The notes under the pieces are model-generated. The model was not told the DNA's origin. It searched no databases and saw nothing but the letters and a program-made list of their open reading frames with translations. A stretch of DNA of 15,009 nucleotides from Clostridia bacterium (GTDB lineage: Bacteria; Bacillota; Clostridia; Peptostreptococcales; Anaerovoracaceae), in NCBI GenBank assembly GCA_902363595.1, contig CABJAP010000032.1, forward strand, positions 1 through 15,009. Reading direction: 5' to 3'. Every line of letters begins with the position of its first letter. Position 1 is the stretch's first letter. The position numbers were made by a program, and so were the translations under genes. Below, piece after piece: positions 1 through 7,427 of this stretch.

Positions 1-32
1 TTAAATGGTTTCATGGGGTTGCGAGAGGACTT

Positions 33-62
33 TTGCATAGCATGGTGGACTGATTTTTTAAT
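33..62 (+). promoter_or_regulatory. Possible weak promoter before the radical SAM ORF
   Basis: TTGCAT (33-38) and TTTAAT (57-62) are separated by 18 bases. The match is poor at the -35 box and the region overlaps what looks like the remnant N-terminal coding sequence, so this is only a candidate for expression of the shortened ORF. Confidence 0.15.
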
Positions 63-80
63 CCGCTATGCGCGAAATGA

Positions 81-1223
81 TTGGTGGGGGCTTGGTTTCG
101 ACTTTTTCAGTGGCCTCGTATGCTGGGGCCGAAAAAACAACTGAAAGTAAAAGAAAAGTACAACTGCAACGTACCGTGGGCGATCCTGCTGGATCCCACC
201 TCTGCCTGCAACCTGCACTGCATAGGCTGCTGGGCGGCGGATTACGGCCATCAGATGAGCCTCGCCTTTGAAGAGCTGGACAGCATTGTAACCCAGGGCA
301 AAGAAATGGGTACCTATATGTATATCTTCACAGGCGGTGAGCCGCTGGTGAGAAAAGACGACGTCATTCGCCTCTGCGAAACCCACGATGACTGCGCATT
401 TTTATCCTTCACCAACGCAACGCTGATCGATGAAGCCTTTGCCGATGAAATGCTGCGGGTAAAGAATTTCATACCGGCCATGAGCATTGAAGGCTTTGAA
501 AAGGAGACCGACGAAAGAAGAGGAAAAGGTACTTATCAGGCCATTATGAAGGCGATGGATATCCTGCGTGAAAGAAAGCTGCCCTTTGGAATTTCCACCT
601 GCTACACCAGCACCAATGCGGAAGTCCTTGGCAGTGAGGAATTTTTCGACGCGATGATTGAAAAAGGCGTCAAATTTGCCTGGTACTTTACATATATGCC
701 GGTTGGAACGGATGCCGAACCGTCGCTTCTTGCAAAGCCGGAACAGAGAGCGTTCATGTATCGTCAGATCCGAAAGTTCCGAACCACAAAGCCGATCTTT
801 ACCATGGACTTTTGGAACGACGGAGAATTCGTCGGCGGCTGCATTGCAGGAGGGCGTTCTTATTTGCATATCAACGCCAACGGCGACATTGAACCGTGTG
901 CGTTCATCCATTACTCGGACTGCAATATTAAAGATACAACCTTGCTGGAAGCTTACCAGAAGCCGCTCTTCATGCAGTATCACGATAATCAGCCCTTCAA
1001 TGATAATATGCTGAGGCCGTGCCCGCTGTTGGATAACAAAGGAAAATTGGCGGAAATGGTCAAAGCCAGCGGCGCTCATTCGACGGATATGCAGAGCCCG
1101 GAGGATGTTGATAACCTCTGCGCCAAGTGCTTTGCTGCTGCTGATAAATGGGAGCCGATCGCGGACGAACTTTGGGAGAACAATCCAAAACATCAATACG
1201 CAGGACCAAGGGTTAACAAATAA
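81..1223 (+). CDS. Radical SAM protein with SPASM-like C-terminal cysteines; 5' end uncertain or degraded
   Basis: Radical SAM enzymes cleave S-adenosylmethionine at a [4Fe-4S] cluster. The cluster ligands are visible as CxxxCxxC (C43, C47, C50 counted from position 81) after the segment PWAILLDPTSACN, followed by the SAM-binding GGEPL motif. The C-terminal half carries further cysteines (about C254, C273, C281, C314, C347, C350, including EPCAF, RPCPL and CAKC), as expected for an auxiliary-cluster (SPASM-type) domain. Substrate is unknown. The start is unsettled: TTG 81, GTG 84 and ATG 120 are all possible and none has a convincing ribosome binding site. TGA at 78-80 blocks extension, yet the frame upstream of it still reads like protein, and as I recall the family is longer by roughly 80-90 residues. 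It may therefore be a 5'-damaged gene. It ends at a strong terminator and is convergent with spoVT. Confidence 0.8.
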   Translation: MVGAWFRLFQWPRMLGPKKQLKVKEKYNCNVPWAILLDPTSACNLHCIGCWAADYGHQMSLAFEELDSIVTQGKEMGTYMYIFTGGEPLVRKDDVIRLCETHDDCAFLSFTNATLIDEAFADEMLRVKNFIPAMSIEGFEKETDERRGKGTYQAIMKAMDILRERKLPFGISTCYTSTNAEVLGSEEFFDAMIEKGVKFAWYFTYMPVGTDAEPSLLAKPEQRAFMYRQIRKFRTTKPIFTMDFWNDGEFVGGCIAGGRSYLHINANGDIEPCAFIHYSDCNIKDTTLLEAYQKPLFMQYHDNQPFNDNMLRPCPLLDNKGKLAEMVKASGAHSTDMQSPEDVDNLCAKCFAAADKWEPIADELWENNPKHQYAGPRVNK

Positions 1224-1233
1224 AAGAACCGTA

Positions 1234-1286
1234 AAAAACACCACATTCCCAAGCAGCTTCCGTCTGCTTTCGGAGGTGGTGTTTTT
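1234..1286. terminator. Bidirectional rho-independent terminator between radical SAM gene and spoVT
   Basis: A perfect 11-bp stem (1234-1244 with 1276-1286, core AACACCAC/GTGGTGTT) encloses a second 6-bp stem (AAGCAG 1251-1256 with CTGCTT 1264-1269). The A-run on one side and T-run on the other let it act in both directions, which fits its place between two convergent genes. Confidence 0.9.
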
Positions 1287-1303
1287 ATATGGGCTGCGGC
1301 GCC

Positions 1304-1795
1304 TTAGTGTTCCATCTGCTTGGCGAGGAAAGAAGCTCCAATTTCAGCCGCCTTAAGTTCCACATCAGTAAGGGTGCGGTTCTGCTTGGGCAGAATGGTA
1401 ATTGATCCGATGGCATCTCCGTGGGCCAAAATTGGAACCACGATCTTGGCCTCATTATGGAAGCTGGTCTTGCTTTGAATGATTTTGTCGAGCTCATAGT
1501 CCACTTTCTTATCCATATATTCAGCTTTGCTTCCGCCGGATACCGCAACAATTTGATCCGTATCGGAAACAATGACAGTGCTGTCCAGAATCGATGCCGC
1601 TGTTTCGGCATATTCGCCGGCAAACTGACCAAGCTCGTTGATGGGAGAGTATTTTTTCAGGATCACCTCCCCATTGCTGCTGGTATAAATCTCCAGCGGA
1701 TCACCTTCGCGTATGCGCAGGATCCTTCTTATTTCTTTGGGAATCACCACCCTTCCCAGGTCGTCGATTCTTCTTACAATTCCTGTTGCTTTCAT
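1304..1795 (-). CDS. spoVT: SpoVT, stage V sporulation protein T (AbrB-type transcription regulator)
   Basis: SpoVT is a forespore DNA-binding regulator that tunes sigma-G-dependent genes during endospore maturation. The protein opens with the classic AbrB/SpoVT swapped-hairpin domain (MKATGIVRRIDDLGRVVIPKE, then IRRILRIREGDPLEIY, residues 1-50), followed by a GAF-like ligand or dimerisation domain (about 55-160) containing VIVSDTDQIVAVSGG and IVVPILAHGDAIGSI. At 163 residues it is a little shorter than the B. subtilis protein (about 178). On the minus strand an AAAGGA ribosome binding site lies 9 bases before the ATG. The gene is monocistronic, convergent with the radical SAM gene and divergent from cls. 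I could not identify a clear sporulation promoter. Its presence argues for an endospore-forming lineage. Confidence 0.95.
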   Translation of the reverse strand: MKATGIVRRIDDLGRVVIPKEIRRILRIREGDPLEIYTSSNGEVILKKYSPINELGQFAGEYAETAASILDSTVIVSDTDQIVAVSGGSKAEYMDKKVDYELDKIIQSKTSFHNEAKIVVPILAHGDAIGSITILPKQNRTLTDVELKAAEIGASFLAKQMEH

Positions 1796-2029
1796 AGCTT
1801 ATAATCCTTTCTTCGTTGTTGATCTTTTGTGTTCAAAGATAGTCTTTGCTAAAATAAATGAAATATACTGCCTGCAAAAGAAAAATAAGCCTAAAATCTT
1901 TGACATTTATTAACGGAGATAGTAACATTCTTAATAGGATGTGCGCAGTATCGTCGCAGAAAAGGCCATTTTGATACTGCGCCGGCTGATTCAAACGGCC
2001 GATGCCGTAACGAAAGCTTGGAGATGAAT
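1796..2029. other. Divergent spoVT-cls intergenic region
   Basis: This 234-base gap holds the control regions of spoVT (minus) and cls (plus). It is AT-rich on the spoVT side. Apart from the candidate cls promoter I see no riboswitch, tRNA or convincing small ORF. Confidence 0.6.
1900..1928 (+). promoter_or_regulatory. Candidate sigma-A promoter for cls
   Basis: A perfect -35 box TTGACA (1900-1905) is followed 17 bases later by TAACAT (1923-1928), a 4-of-6 match to the -10 consensus. It would give a leader of roughly 95 bases before the cls start. Confidence 0.5.
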
Positions 2030-3580
2030 ATGCGAAAAATTAAAGGTTTATGGAAGTTACTGTTTGGAAGAACCACTTTACTGGTGTTGCTGCTGCTCTT
2101 TCAGGTAGCGGTACTCATAGGCGGATTTGCCCTTTTAGATAAATATGTATTTCTTTTCAACTATATAATAGGCTTTATTTCCTTGATTATTCTGCTCTAT
2201 ATACTCAATGCCAGACAAAATGCCAGCTTTAAGCTGACCTGGATCATGCTAATTATGTTTACTCCATTTTTTGGCGTGGTTTTTTATCTTTTTACCAGGG
2301 TACAGCCAGGAACTAGATTTATTGCACGCCGAATTGAGAGCACGATTGAACATCAGCGGCCCTATTTAGCGCAGGACCCCCAGCTGCTAACGCGCCTGCA
2401 GGCTGAATCCCCGGAAACGGCGGGGCTGGCCAAATACATCCATGACAGCGGTAACTATCCGACTTATGAAAATACCCAGGTAAAATACTTCCCTTCAGGT
2501 GAAGATAAATTCCGGGAAATGGTCAAAGCGCTCAAAGAAGCAAAAGAATTTATCTTCATGGAGTATTTTATCGTAGATAAAGGTTTCATGTGGGACACGG
2601 TTTTGGCGATTTTGGCGCAAAAGGTAAAGGAAGGAGTTGAAGTCCGCTTCATGTATGACGGCACCTGTTCCCTCTCCCTGCTGCCGCCCAAATACCCGGA
2701 CAAACTGCGGAAGTTGGGCATCAAATGTAAGGTTTTTGCTCCCATCATGCCGTTTTTATCGACCCATCAGAACAACCGGGATCACCGAAAAGTTCTCGTT
2801 ATCGACGGGCACACTGCATTTACCGGAGGGATCAATCTGGCCGACGAATACATCAACGAAATTGAACGATTTGGACACTGGAAAGACACGGCGGTCATGG
2901 TCAAAGGCGATGCAGTGAAAAGCTTTACCCTCATGTTTCTTCAGATGTGGGATATTGCTGAAATCAATACACCGACGCCAACTGCCAAATATATTCGCAG
3001 CGGCTTTGAACCAGCAATGGATCTGCCGGCCGAAGGCTATGTGATTCCCTATGGCGACAGCCCGTATGATACCGAATATGTAGGAGAACGGGTCTACATG
3101 GATATTCTCTATAATGCCAAGCGCTATGTTCATATTATGACGCCCTATCTGATTCTGGATGAAGAAATGATTACGGCTTTGACCTATGCAGTCAAGCGGG
3201 GCGTGGAGGTCATTATTATGATGCCCCATGTGCCGGATAAAATCTATGCCTATCTTTTGGCACGCACTTATTATGGTGAACTGATCGATGCCGGTGTGGA
3301 AATCTATGAATATACACCAGGTTTTGTGCATGCAAAGGTATTCACAAGTGATGATGAAAAGGCAGTTGTCGGGACGATTAACCTGGATTTCCGAAGCCTT
3401 TACCTGCATTTTGAGGATGCGGTTTTTATCTATAAAAATCCAGCCGTGGCCTCGGCGGAAGAAGATTTTCAAAGGACTTTGGAAAAGTGCCAGAAGATTA
3501 CCAAGGAGGACTGCCGTCAGTACAATGTATTTAAAAAGCTTTTAGGCCGGGTTTTGCGCTTGGTAGCGCCATTGATGTAG
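2030..3580 (+). CDS. cls: Cardiolipin synthase (phospholipase D family)
   Basis: This enzyme makes cardiolipin by joining phosphatidylglycerol molecules at the inner membrane. The protein has hydrophobic N-terminal segments (about residues 14-90, at least two and probably three membrane passes) and then two phospholipase D catalytic motifs: HRKVLVID (H252, K254, D259) followed by GGINLADEY, and HAKVFTSD (H434, K436, D441) followed by GTINLDFRS. The length of 516 residues is typical of bacterial Cls. The frame is open to TTG 2018, but GGAG at 2020-2023 sits 6 bases before ATG 2030, so I prefer that start (ATG 2024 is an alternative). It appears monocistronic: a strong new promoter follows its stop codon and no terminator is visible. 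Confidence 0.95.
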   Translation: MRKIKGLWKLLFGRTTLLVLLLLFQVAVLIGGFALLDKYVFLFNYIIGFISLIILLYILNARQNASFKLTWIMLIMFTPFFGVVFYLFTRVQPGTRFIARRIESTIEHQRPYLAQDPQLLTRLQAESPETAGLAKYIHDSGNYPTYENTQVKYFPSGEDKFREMVKALKEAKEFIFMEYFIVDKGFMWDTVLAILAQKVKEGVEVRFMYDGTCSLSLLPPKYPDKLRKLGIKCKVFAPIMPFLSTHQNNRDHRKVLVIDGHTAFTGGINLADEYINEIERFGHWKDTAVMVKGDAVKSFTLMFLQMWDIAEINTPTPTAKYIRSGFEPAMDLPAEGYVIPYGDSPYDTEYVGERVYMDILYNAKRYVHIMTPYLILDEEMITALTYAVKRGVEVIIMMPHVPDKIYAYLLARTYYGELIDAGVEIYEYTPGFVHAKVFTSDDEKAVVGTINLDFRSLYLHFEDAVFIYKNPAVASAEEDFQRTLEKCQKITKEDCRQYNVFKKLLGRVLRLVAPLM

Positions 3581-3591
3581 GAATTGCAGGG

Positions 3592-3620
3592 TTGGTATTC
3601 ACGCCCATTTGTGATATAAT
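3592..3620 (+). promoter_or_regulatory. Strong extended -10 sigma-A promoter for the amidohydrolase-flippase operon
   Basis: TTGGTA (3592-3597), a 17-base spacer, then perfect TATAAT (3615-3620) preceded by TGA, giving an extended -10 (TGn). It lies just after the cls stop. Because it overlaps the longest possible reading frame of the next gene, it also supports the downstream start at 3661. Confidence 0.85.
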
Positions 3621-3660
3621 AGTTCCCGCTATTGAAAAATTGGCAAGGGAGAGGATAAAA

Positions 3661-4947
3661 ATGCTGTTTAGCAACATAACCATAATTGATGAACATTTTC
3701 ATGCTGTTGAAAATATGTATGTTGGAATAGATGGACAGACGATTACTTATATTAGTAAGGAGGCTCCCCAAAAGGCTTTTGGCCGGGTCTACGACGGAAA
3801 AGGAAAACTTTTGATGAGCGGGTTTTACAATACGCATGCCCACTCGCCGATGACGCTGATGCGCGGTTACGGAGAAAATCTGGTGCTGCAAGATTGGCTC
3901 AACAAAAAAATCTTTCCTTTCGAAGCCCAGCTGGACGGAAATGCAGTCTATTGGGCCACGCTGCTCGCTATGGCAGAGTCGATCCGCTTTGGAATCGTAT
4001 CCACTACGGATATGTATTATTTTTCGGAAGACATGGTGAGGGCTGTCATAGAAAGTGGAGCAAAAAACAATATTTCCAGGTCGATCACCTGTTTTGACGA
4101 TTCCAATCTCTTTGACCTTGTTGGCGCGAAGGAAATGAAAGCGCTGTATGAGAACCATCATAACGATGCCGACGGCAGGGTCAAAGTGGATATGAGCATT
4201 CACGCAGAATACACTTCGACGCCGAAGATTGTCCGGCAAATGGCGGACTATGCCAAATCCATCGGCGCTGGCATGCATGTACACCTTTCTGAAACAAAGT
4301 CCGAACATGAGGAATGTAAACAGAGACACCAGATGACACCTGCAGCTTATTTTTATAAGCTGGGCCTCTTTGATACGCCGACAACGGCAGCCCATTGCGT
4401 TTGGGTCGAAGGCGACGACTTCCATATTCTCAAAGAAAAGGGGGTGACGGTAGCGTCCAATCCGGTGAGCAATATGAAACTGGCCAGCGGTGTATGTAAT
4501 GTGCCGAAGCTCTTGGATATGGGGATCAATGTTTCTTTGGGTACGGACAGCGTTGCCAGCAATAACAGCCTTAACTTCATTGAAGAAATGAAATACTTGG
4601 CTACGGCGGCCAAAGAAAAGCTGGGCGATCCAACGGCTGTTACGCCGAAGCAGGCCTTATACGCTGCCACCAGGGCGGGCGCACTGTCCCAGGGGAGAAC
4701 GGACAGCGGTCTGCTCAAGGAAGGGTATAAGGCGGATCTAATCGTTTTGGACATCAGCGGACCCCATATGCATCCGGTTCATGATCTATGCAACAATGTG
4801 GTTTATTCCGCATCCGGAAGTGATGTGCTTATGACGATGGCGGACGGCAAAATCCTTTATGAAAATGGAAGACATTTCACAATTGATGTGGAAAAAACGA
4901 TCTATGAAGCAACCAGAGCTACAAAACAAATCTTGAAGGCTCTGTAG
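3661..4947 (+). CDS. Amidohydrolase, probably 5-methylthioadenosine/S-adenosylhomocysteine deaminase type
   Basis: This is a metal-dependent hydrolase of the amidohydrolase superfamily (TrzN/AtzB/MtaD/SsnA branch). Relatives deaminate methylthioadenosine, S-adenosylhomocysteine or guanine-like bases in the cytosol. Visible metal and catalytic motifs are HAH (H59, H61) after GFYN, HLSET (H208, E211), AAHCVW (H245) and GTDS (D296). These are the expected strand-end ligands of the TIM barrel, in order. The length of 428 residues is normal. The start at ATG 3661 has a GGGAGAGG ribosome binding site and lies about 40 bases after the promoter. The flippase gene begins 16 bases after its stop, so the two are probably co-transcribed. 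Exact substrate cannot be read from sequence; MTA/SAH deaminase is the likeliest name, with other purine or cytosine-analogue deaminases possible. Confidence 0.88.
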   Translation: MLFSNITIIDEHFHAVENMYVGIDGQTITYISKEAPQKAFGRVYDGKGKLLMSGFYNTHAHSPMTLMRGYGENLVLQDWLNKKIFPFEAQLDGNAVYWATLLAMAESIRFGIVSTTDMYYFSEDMVRAVIESGAKNNISRSITCFDDSNLFDLVGAKEMKALYENHHNDADGRVKVDMSIHAEYTSTPKIVRQMADYAKSIGAGMHVHLSETKSEHEECKQRHQMTPAAYFYKLGLFDTPTTAAHCVWVEGDDFHILKEKGVTVASNPVSNMKLASGVCNVPKLLDMGINVSLGTDSVASNNSLNFIEEMKYLATAAKEKLGDPTAVTPKQALYAATRAGALSQGRTDSGLLKEGYKADLIVLDISGPHMHPVHDLCNNVVYSASGSDVLMTMADGKILYENGRHFTIDVEKTIYEATRATKQILKAL

Positions 4948-4963
4948 GGGTATAGGAGGAATT

Positions 4964-6601
4964 ATGGCTAAGAAATCCTTTGTACAGGGAGCAGCAGTCC
5001 TGGCGGTAGCCGGGCTGATGGTAAAAGTATTGGGGGCAATTTTCAGGATCCCCCTGGGAAATTGGATCGGCGATGTTGGCATGGCTAACTACAACCCGGC
5101 CTATTATGTATACAATTTTTTTCTGATTCTGGCGACAGCGGGTATACCGGTGGCGATTTCGAGAATGGTTTCTGAGCGGGTCAGCTTCGGACAGTTCGGA
5201 GAGGCTCACCGAGTCTTTAAAATCTCCAGGATACTAATGCTTGCCATTGGTGCGGTATCCTTTGTGGTCGTTTTCTTCGGCGCTGAATTCTTTGCGGAAA
5301 AAGTCAATGTGCCTGGTGCGGCACTGGCTATGCGGGCCATTTCTCCGGCACTGCTCTTTGTACCGGTAATGGCTTCCTACAGAGGTTATTTTCAGGGCAT
5401 GCAGGATATGAAACCGACTGCGATTTCCCAGGTAATCGAGCAAGTGTTCCGTGTAGCGGTAGGTCTCAGTTTGGCTTACTTCTTTTTCCACAGTGCGGCA
5501 GCACTGGGTTCTGCAAGCAAGTTCCAGCCGGAAGAGACCGGAGCCGCGGGTGCGACTTTGGGGGCAGCCGCGGGAGCAGTAGGAGGCCTTCTGGTCATGC
5601 TGATCGTCTATTCCATGAGTAAGGGCAAATTAAAGAGAAGAATCAAAACTCAGCGAAAAATGCGTAGAGTGGAACCGAGCTCTTCGATTTTAAAAAAAAT
5701 TGCGATTATTGCCGTTCCCATCACCATTGGCGCGGCGATCATGCCCATTGTAAACCTGGTGGATGTAACAATTGTGGTTAAACGGCTCCAGGACGCGGGC
5801 TGGGATCCGACCCAAGCAAGGGCGATGTACGGCCAGCTGAGCGCTTTTGCAGGATCGCTGATTAACTTCCCTCAGGTGCTGACCCAGGCGGTGGCCATGA
5901 GCCTGGTGCCCCTTGTGGCAGCGGCGTATAAACAAAAAGATATTCGTTACTTACAGGAAAATGTGTCCACTGGACTGAGAATGGCGGTTATCCTGGGGCT
6001 TCCCTGTGCATTAGGTCTCTTTGCCCTGGCTGAGCCGATTCTGGTTCTCCTGTACCCGGCCCGGGAGGCCAGTGCGATCAGCGCTGCTCCCTGTCTGATG
6101 GTAATGTCAGTAGGGGTTGTCTTTCTTTCTACGGTACAGACACTCACCGGCGTACTTCAAGGTGTGGGCAAGCAGATGATTCCGGTCCGCAACCTGGCCA
6201 TCGGAGTTGTAGTTAAAATTATCATAACATGGACTTTAACAGGAATTAAGTCTATCAATATATTGGGAGCCGCCGCGGGAACGGTGACTGCCTATTTGAT
6301 CGCCTCCGTACTGAACATCATTGCTGTGCGCAAACATACGGGTACCAAGTTCGATCTGATGTCTACGGCAGTAAAACCGCTTATCTCATCCGTGGTAATG
6401 GCGATCTGCGCATGGGGCAGCTACAAGATTCTGTTTACGGTGTTATCCGGGAGCAGGCTGGCAACGGTTACAGCAATTCTTTTGGCAATGGTAGTATATG
6501 GAATTATGGTATTTGCAACGAAAACAGTGACAAAAGAAGAAGTTGCGAAGATGCCGAAGGGGGATAAAATCGTCCGCATTTTAGATAAATTCATAAAGTA
6601 A
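4964..6601 (+). CDS. Polysaccharide/lipid-linked precursor flippase (MurJ/SpoVB/YabM-like, MOP superfamily)
   Basis: This is a polytopic membrane protein of 545 residues, with roughly 14 hydrophobic segments expected. The start FVQGAAVLAVAGLMVKVLGAI, followed by the motifs RIPLGNWIGDVGMANYN, GIPVAISRMVSERV and YRGYFQGMQDM, is typical of the SpoVB/YtgP/YabM group. These proteins move undecaprenyl-linked wall or polysaccharide precursors across the membrane, some of them during spore cortex formation. AGGAGG at 4954-4959 sits 4 bases before ATG 4964. It follows the amidohydrolase by 16 bases and precedes the HU-rqcP region. In several Firmicutes a YabM-type flippase lies between spoVT and mazG-hup-rqcP, so YabM-like is a reasonable subgroup, though SpoVB or MurJ orthology cannot be separated by eye. 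Confidence 0.9.
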   Translation: MAKKSFVQGAAVLAVAGLMVKVLGAIFRIPLGNWIGDVGMANYNPAYYVYNFFLILATAGIPVAISRMVSERVSFGQFGEAHRVFKISRILMLAIGAVSFVVVFFGAEFFAEKVNVPGAALAMRAISPALLFVPVMASYRGYFQGMQDMKPTAISQVIEQVFRVAVGLSLAYFFFHSAAALGSASKFQPEETGAAGATLGAAAGAVGGLLVMLIVYSMSKGKLKRRIKTQRKMRRVEPSSSILKKIAIIAVPITIGAAIMPIVNLVDVTIVVKRLQDAGWDPTQARAMYGQLSAFAGSLINFPQVLTQAVAMSLVPLVAAAYKQKDIRYLQENVSTGLRMAVILGLPCALGLFALAEPILVLLYPAREASAISAAPCLMVMSVGVVFLSTVQTLTGVLQGVGKQMIPVRNLAIGVVVKIIITWTLTGIKSINILGAAAGTVTAYLIASVLNIIAVRKHTGTKFDLMSTAVKPLISSVVMAICAWGSYKILFTVLSGSRLATVTAILLAMVVYGIMVFATKTVTKEEVAKMPKGDKIVRILDKFIK

Positions 6602-6605
6602 TGAA

Positions 6606-6632
6606 GCAATCCCGTAGGAATGCCCTTTTTTT
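6606..6632 (+). terminator. Weak terminator after the flippase gene
   Basis: GCAATCC (6606-6612) can pair with GGAATGC (6617-6623) with one internal mismatch and a 4-base loop. It is followed by a run of seven T (6626-6632). Confidence 0.5.
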
Positions 6633-6653
6633 AGTCAAACTGATGCAAAACTG

Positions 6654-6682
6654 TTGACAAAACCATTGAAAAATGGGACAAT
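6654..6682 (+). promoter_or_regulatory. Sigma-A promoter for hup
   Basis: Perfect TTGACA (6654-6659), a 17-base spacer and GACAAT (6677-6682). It predicts a leader of about 110 bases before the HU start. Confidence 0.7.
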
Positions 6683-6797
6683 AAGCATCAGAGAGAGTGG
6701 AGGAACTTACTAGAGATTATTAAAAAAAGCTTTTAGCAAGCAGAGTGGGACAAACCGCTTGATCAATACTAATTTATTTTTTAAGGAGGAATTATTG
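6683..6797 (+). other. Long untranslated leader of hup
   Basis: The stretch between the predicted -10 and the HU start holds a CAAGC/GCTTG inverted repeat (about 6737-6761), a second Shine-Dalgarno-like GGAGGAA far upstream (about 6700) without a good start codon, and the real ribosome binding site AAGGAGGA at 6783-6790. I recognise no known riboswitch. Confidence 0.4.
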
Positions 6798-7076
6798 ATG
6801 AATAAGGCTGAATTGGTAGCTGCAGTAGCAGAAAAGACAGGGTTTACAAAGAAAGACGCGGAAGTTGCAGTGAATGCATTTGTTTCCAGCGTTGAGGAAG
6901 CTCTGGTAAAAGGGGAAAAGGTACAGTTGATCGGATTCGGTACTTTTGAAACTCGTCAGAGAAAAGCCAGACAGGGCAGAAACCCGAGAAAACCAGGCGA
7001 AGTCATTAAAATTGCCGCATCAAAGGCTCCTGTTTTCAAGGCAGGCAAAGCGCTTAAGGATGCAGTAAACAAATAA
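6798..7076 (+). CDS. hup: DNA-binding protein HU
   Basis: HU is a small histone-like dimer that bends and compacts DNA in the nucleoid. The 92-residue protein is the usual length and contains the diagnostic stretch [20 protein letters not shown] (the beta-arm entry with its RNP tip proline), then [21 protein letters not shown] at the C-terminus. The helical N-terminus [20 protein letters not shown] matches the family. The frame is open back to 6759, but AAGGAGGA at 6783-6790 fixes the start at ATG 6798. It has its own promoter and a strong terminator, so it is expressed largely on its own and presumably abundantly. rqcP follows, as in many Firmicutes. Confidence 0.97.
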   Translation: MNKAELVAAVAEKTGFTKKDAEVAVNAFVSSVEEALVKGEKVQLIGFGTFETRQRKARQGRNPRKPGEVIKIAASKAPVFKAGKALKDAVNK

Positions 7077-7090
7077 GCGATAGAAATAAA

Positions 7091-7118
7091 GGGCAACGCC
7101 AGTTGCCCTGTTTTTTTT
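7091..7118 (+). terminator. Strong rho-independent terminator after hup
   Basis: GGGCAAC (7091-7097) pairs perfectly with GTTGCCC (7102-7108) around a GCCA loop, followed by G and eight T (7111-7118). The T-run ends only 11 bases before the rqcP start, so readthrough past it may feed rqcP. Confidence 0.9.
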
Positions 7119-7129
7119 AAGAGGTGAAA

Positions 7130-7372
7130 ATGAGAATCGATAAATTTCTTAAAAACTCAAGATTAATCAAACGTCGGACTGTGGCAAAAGAAGCATGTGA
7201 ACAGGAACGGATCTTGGTAAACGATAAAGTCGCAAAGCCGGGAACGGAAGTAAAAGAGGGAGATGTGATACACATCCGGTTCGGGAGCAGCAGTGTAACG
7301 GCGCGGGTAATTAAGCTCTTGGACTCCAGCCGGAAAGAAGATGCTGCTGACATGTACGAGATCATAGAATAA
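7130..7372 (+). CDS. rqcP: RqcP (YabO/Hsp15-like S4 RNA-binding protein)
   Basis: RqcP works with RqcH on stalled 50S subunits, where it helps move the peptidyl-tRNA during C-terminal alanine tailing of unfinished proteins. The 80-residue protein is almost entirely an S4 domain: MRIDKFLKNSRLIKRRTVAK, then ILVNDKVAKPGTEVKEGDVI and HIRFG. The acidic C-terminal tail (SSRKEDAADMYEIIE) is common in the family. GTG 7124 is possible but lies within the AAGAGGTGA ribosome binding site, so ATG 7130 is the start. No separate promoter is obvious between the hup terminator and this gene, which suggests readthrough from hup. The hup-rqcP order is conserved in Firmicutes, but here yabP, yabQ and divIC do not follow. 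Confidence 0.93.
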   Translation: MRIDKFLKNSRLIKRRTVAKEACEQERILVNDKVAKPGTEVKEGDVIHIRFGSSSVTARVIKLLDSSRKEDAADMYEIIE

Positions 7373-7377
7373 AATGG

Positions 7378-7427
7378 AAACCTTCTGTCAACAATAACCT
7401 TGAGACGGTTTGACGGGAGGTTTTTTT
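7378..7427 (+). terminator. Terminator-like hairpin that also buries the next gene's ribosome binding site
   Basis: Bases 7378-7391 pair with 7410-7423 (14 bp with two G-U pairs; the 3' arm is TTGACGGGAGGTTT). Seven T (7421-7427) follow, directly against ATG 7428. The GGGAGG within the 3' arm is the only ribosome binding site for the following gene, so one structure can end rqcP transcription and mask translation of the next operon. Confidence 0.75.

Noticed and set aside
402..1244. Long minus-strand open frame (280 codons) opposite the radical SAM gene
   Set aside because: It is the antisense shadow of a clearly conserved protein and resembles no family.
1796..1899. Sigma-G promoter for spoVT
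   Set aside because: I looked for GMATA and CATNNTA boxes with suitable spacing on the minus strand and found no acceptable pair.
3592..3660. N-terminal extension of the amidohydrolase from 3592
   Set aside because: The extension covers the -35/-10 promoter boxes, and a good ribosome binding site precedes ATG 3661.
2756..4425. Two long minus-strand frames opposite cls and the amidohydrolase (238 and 302 codons)
   Set aside because: They are antisense to conserved catalytic motifs, are rich in unlikely residues such as cysteine and histidine, and lack ribosome binding sites.
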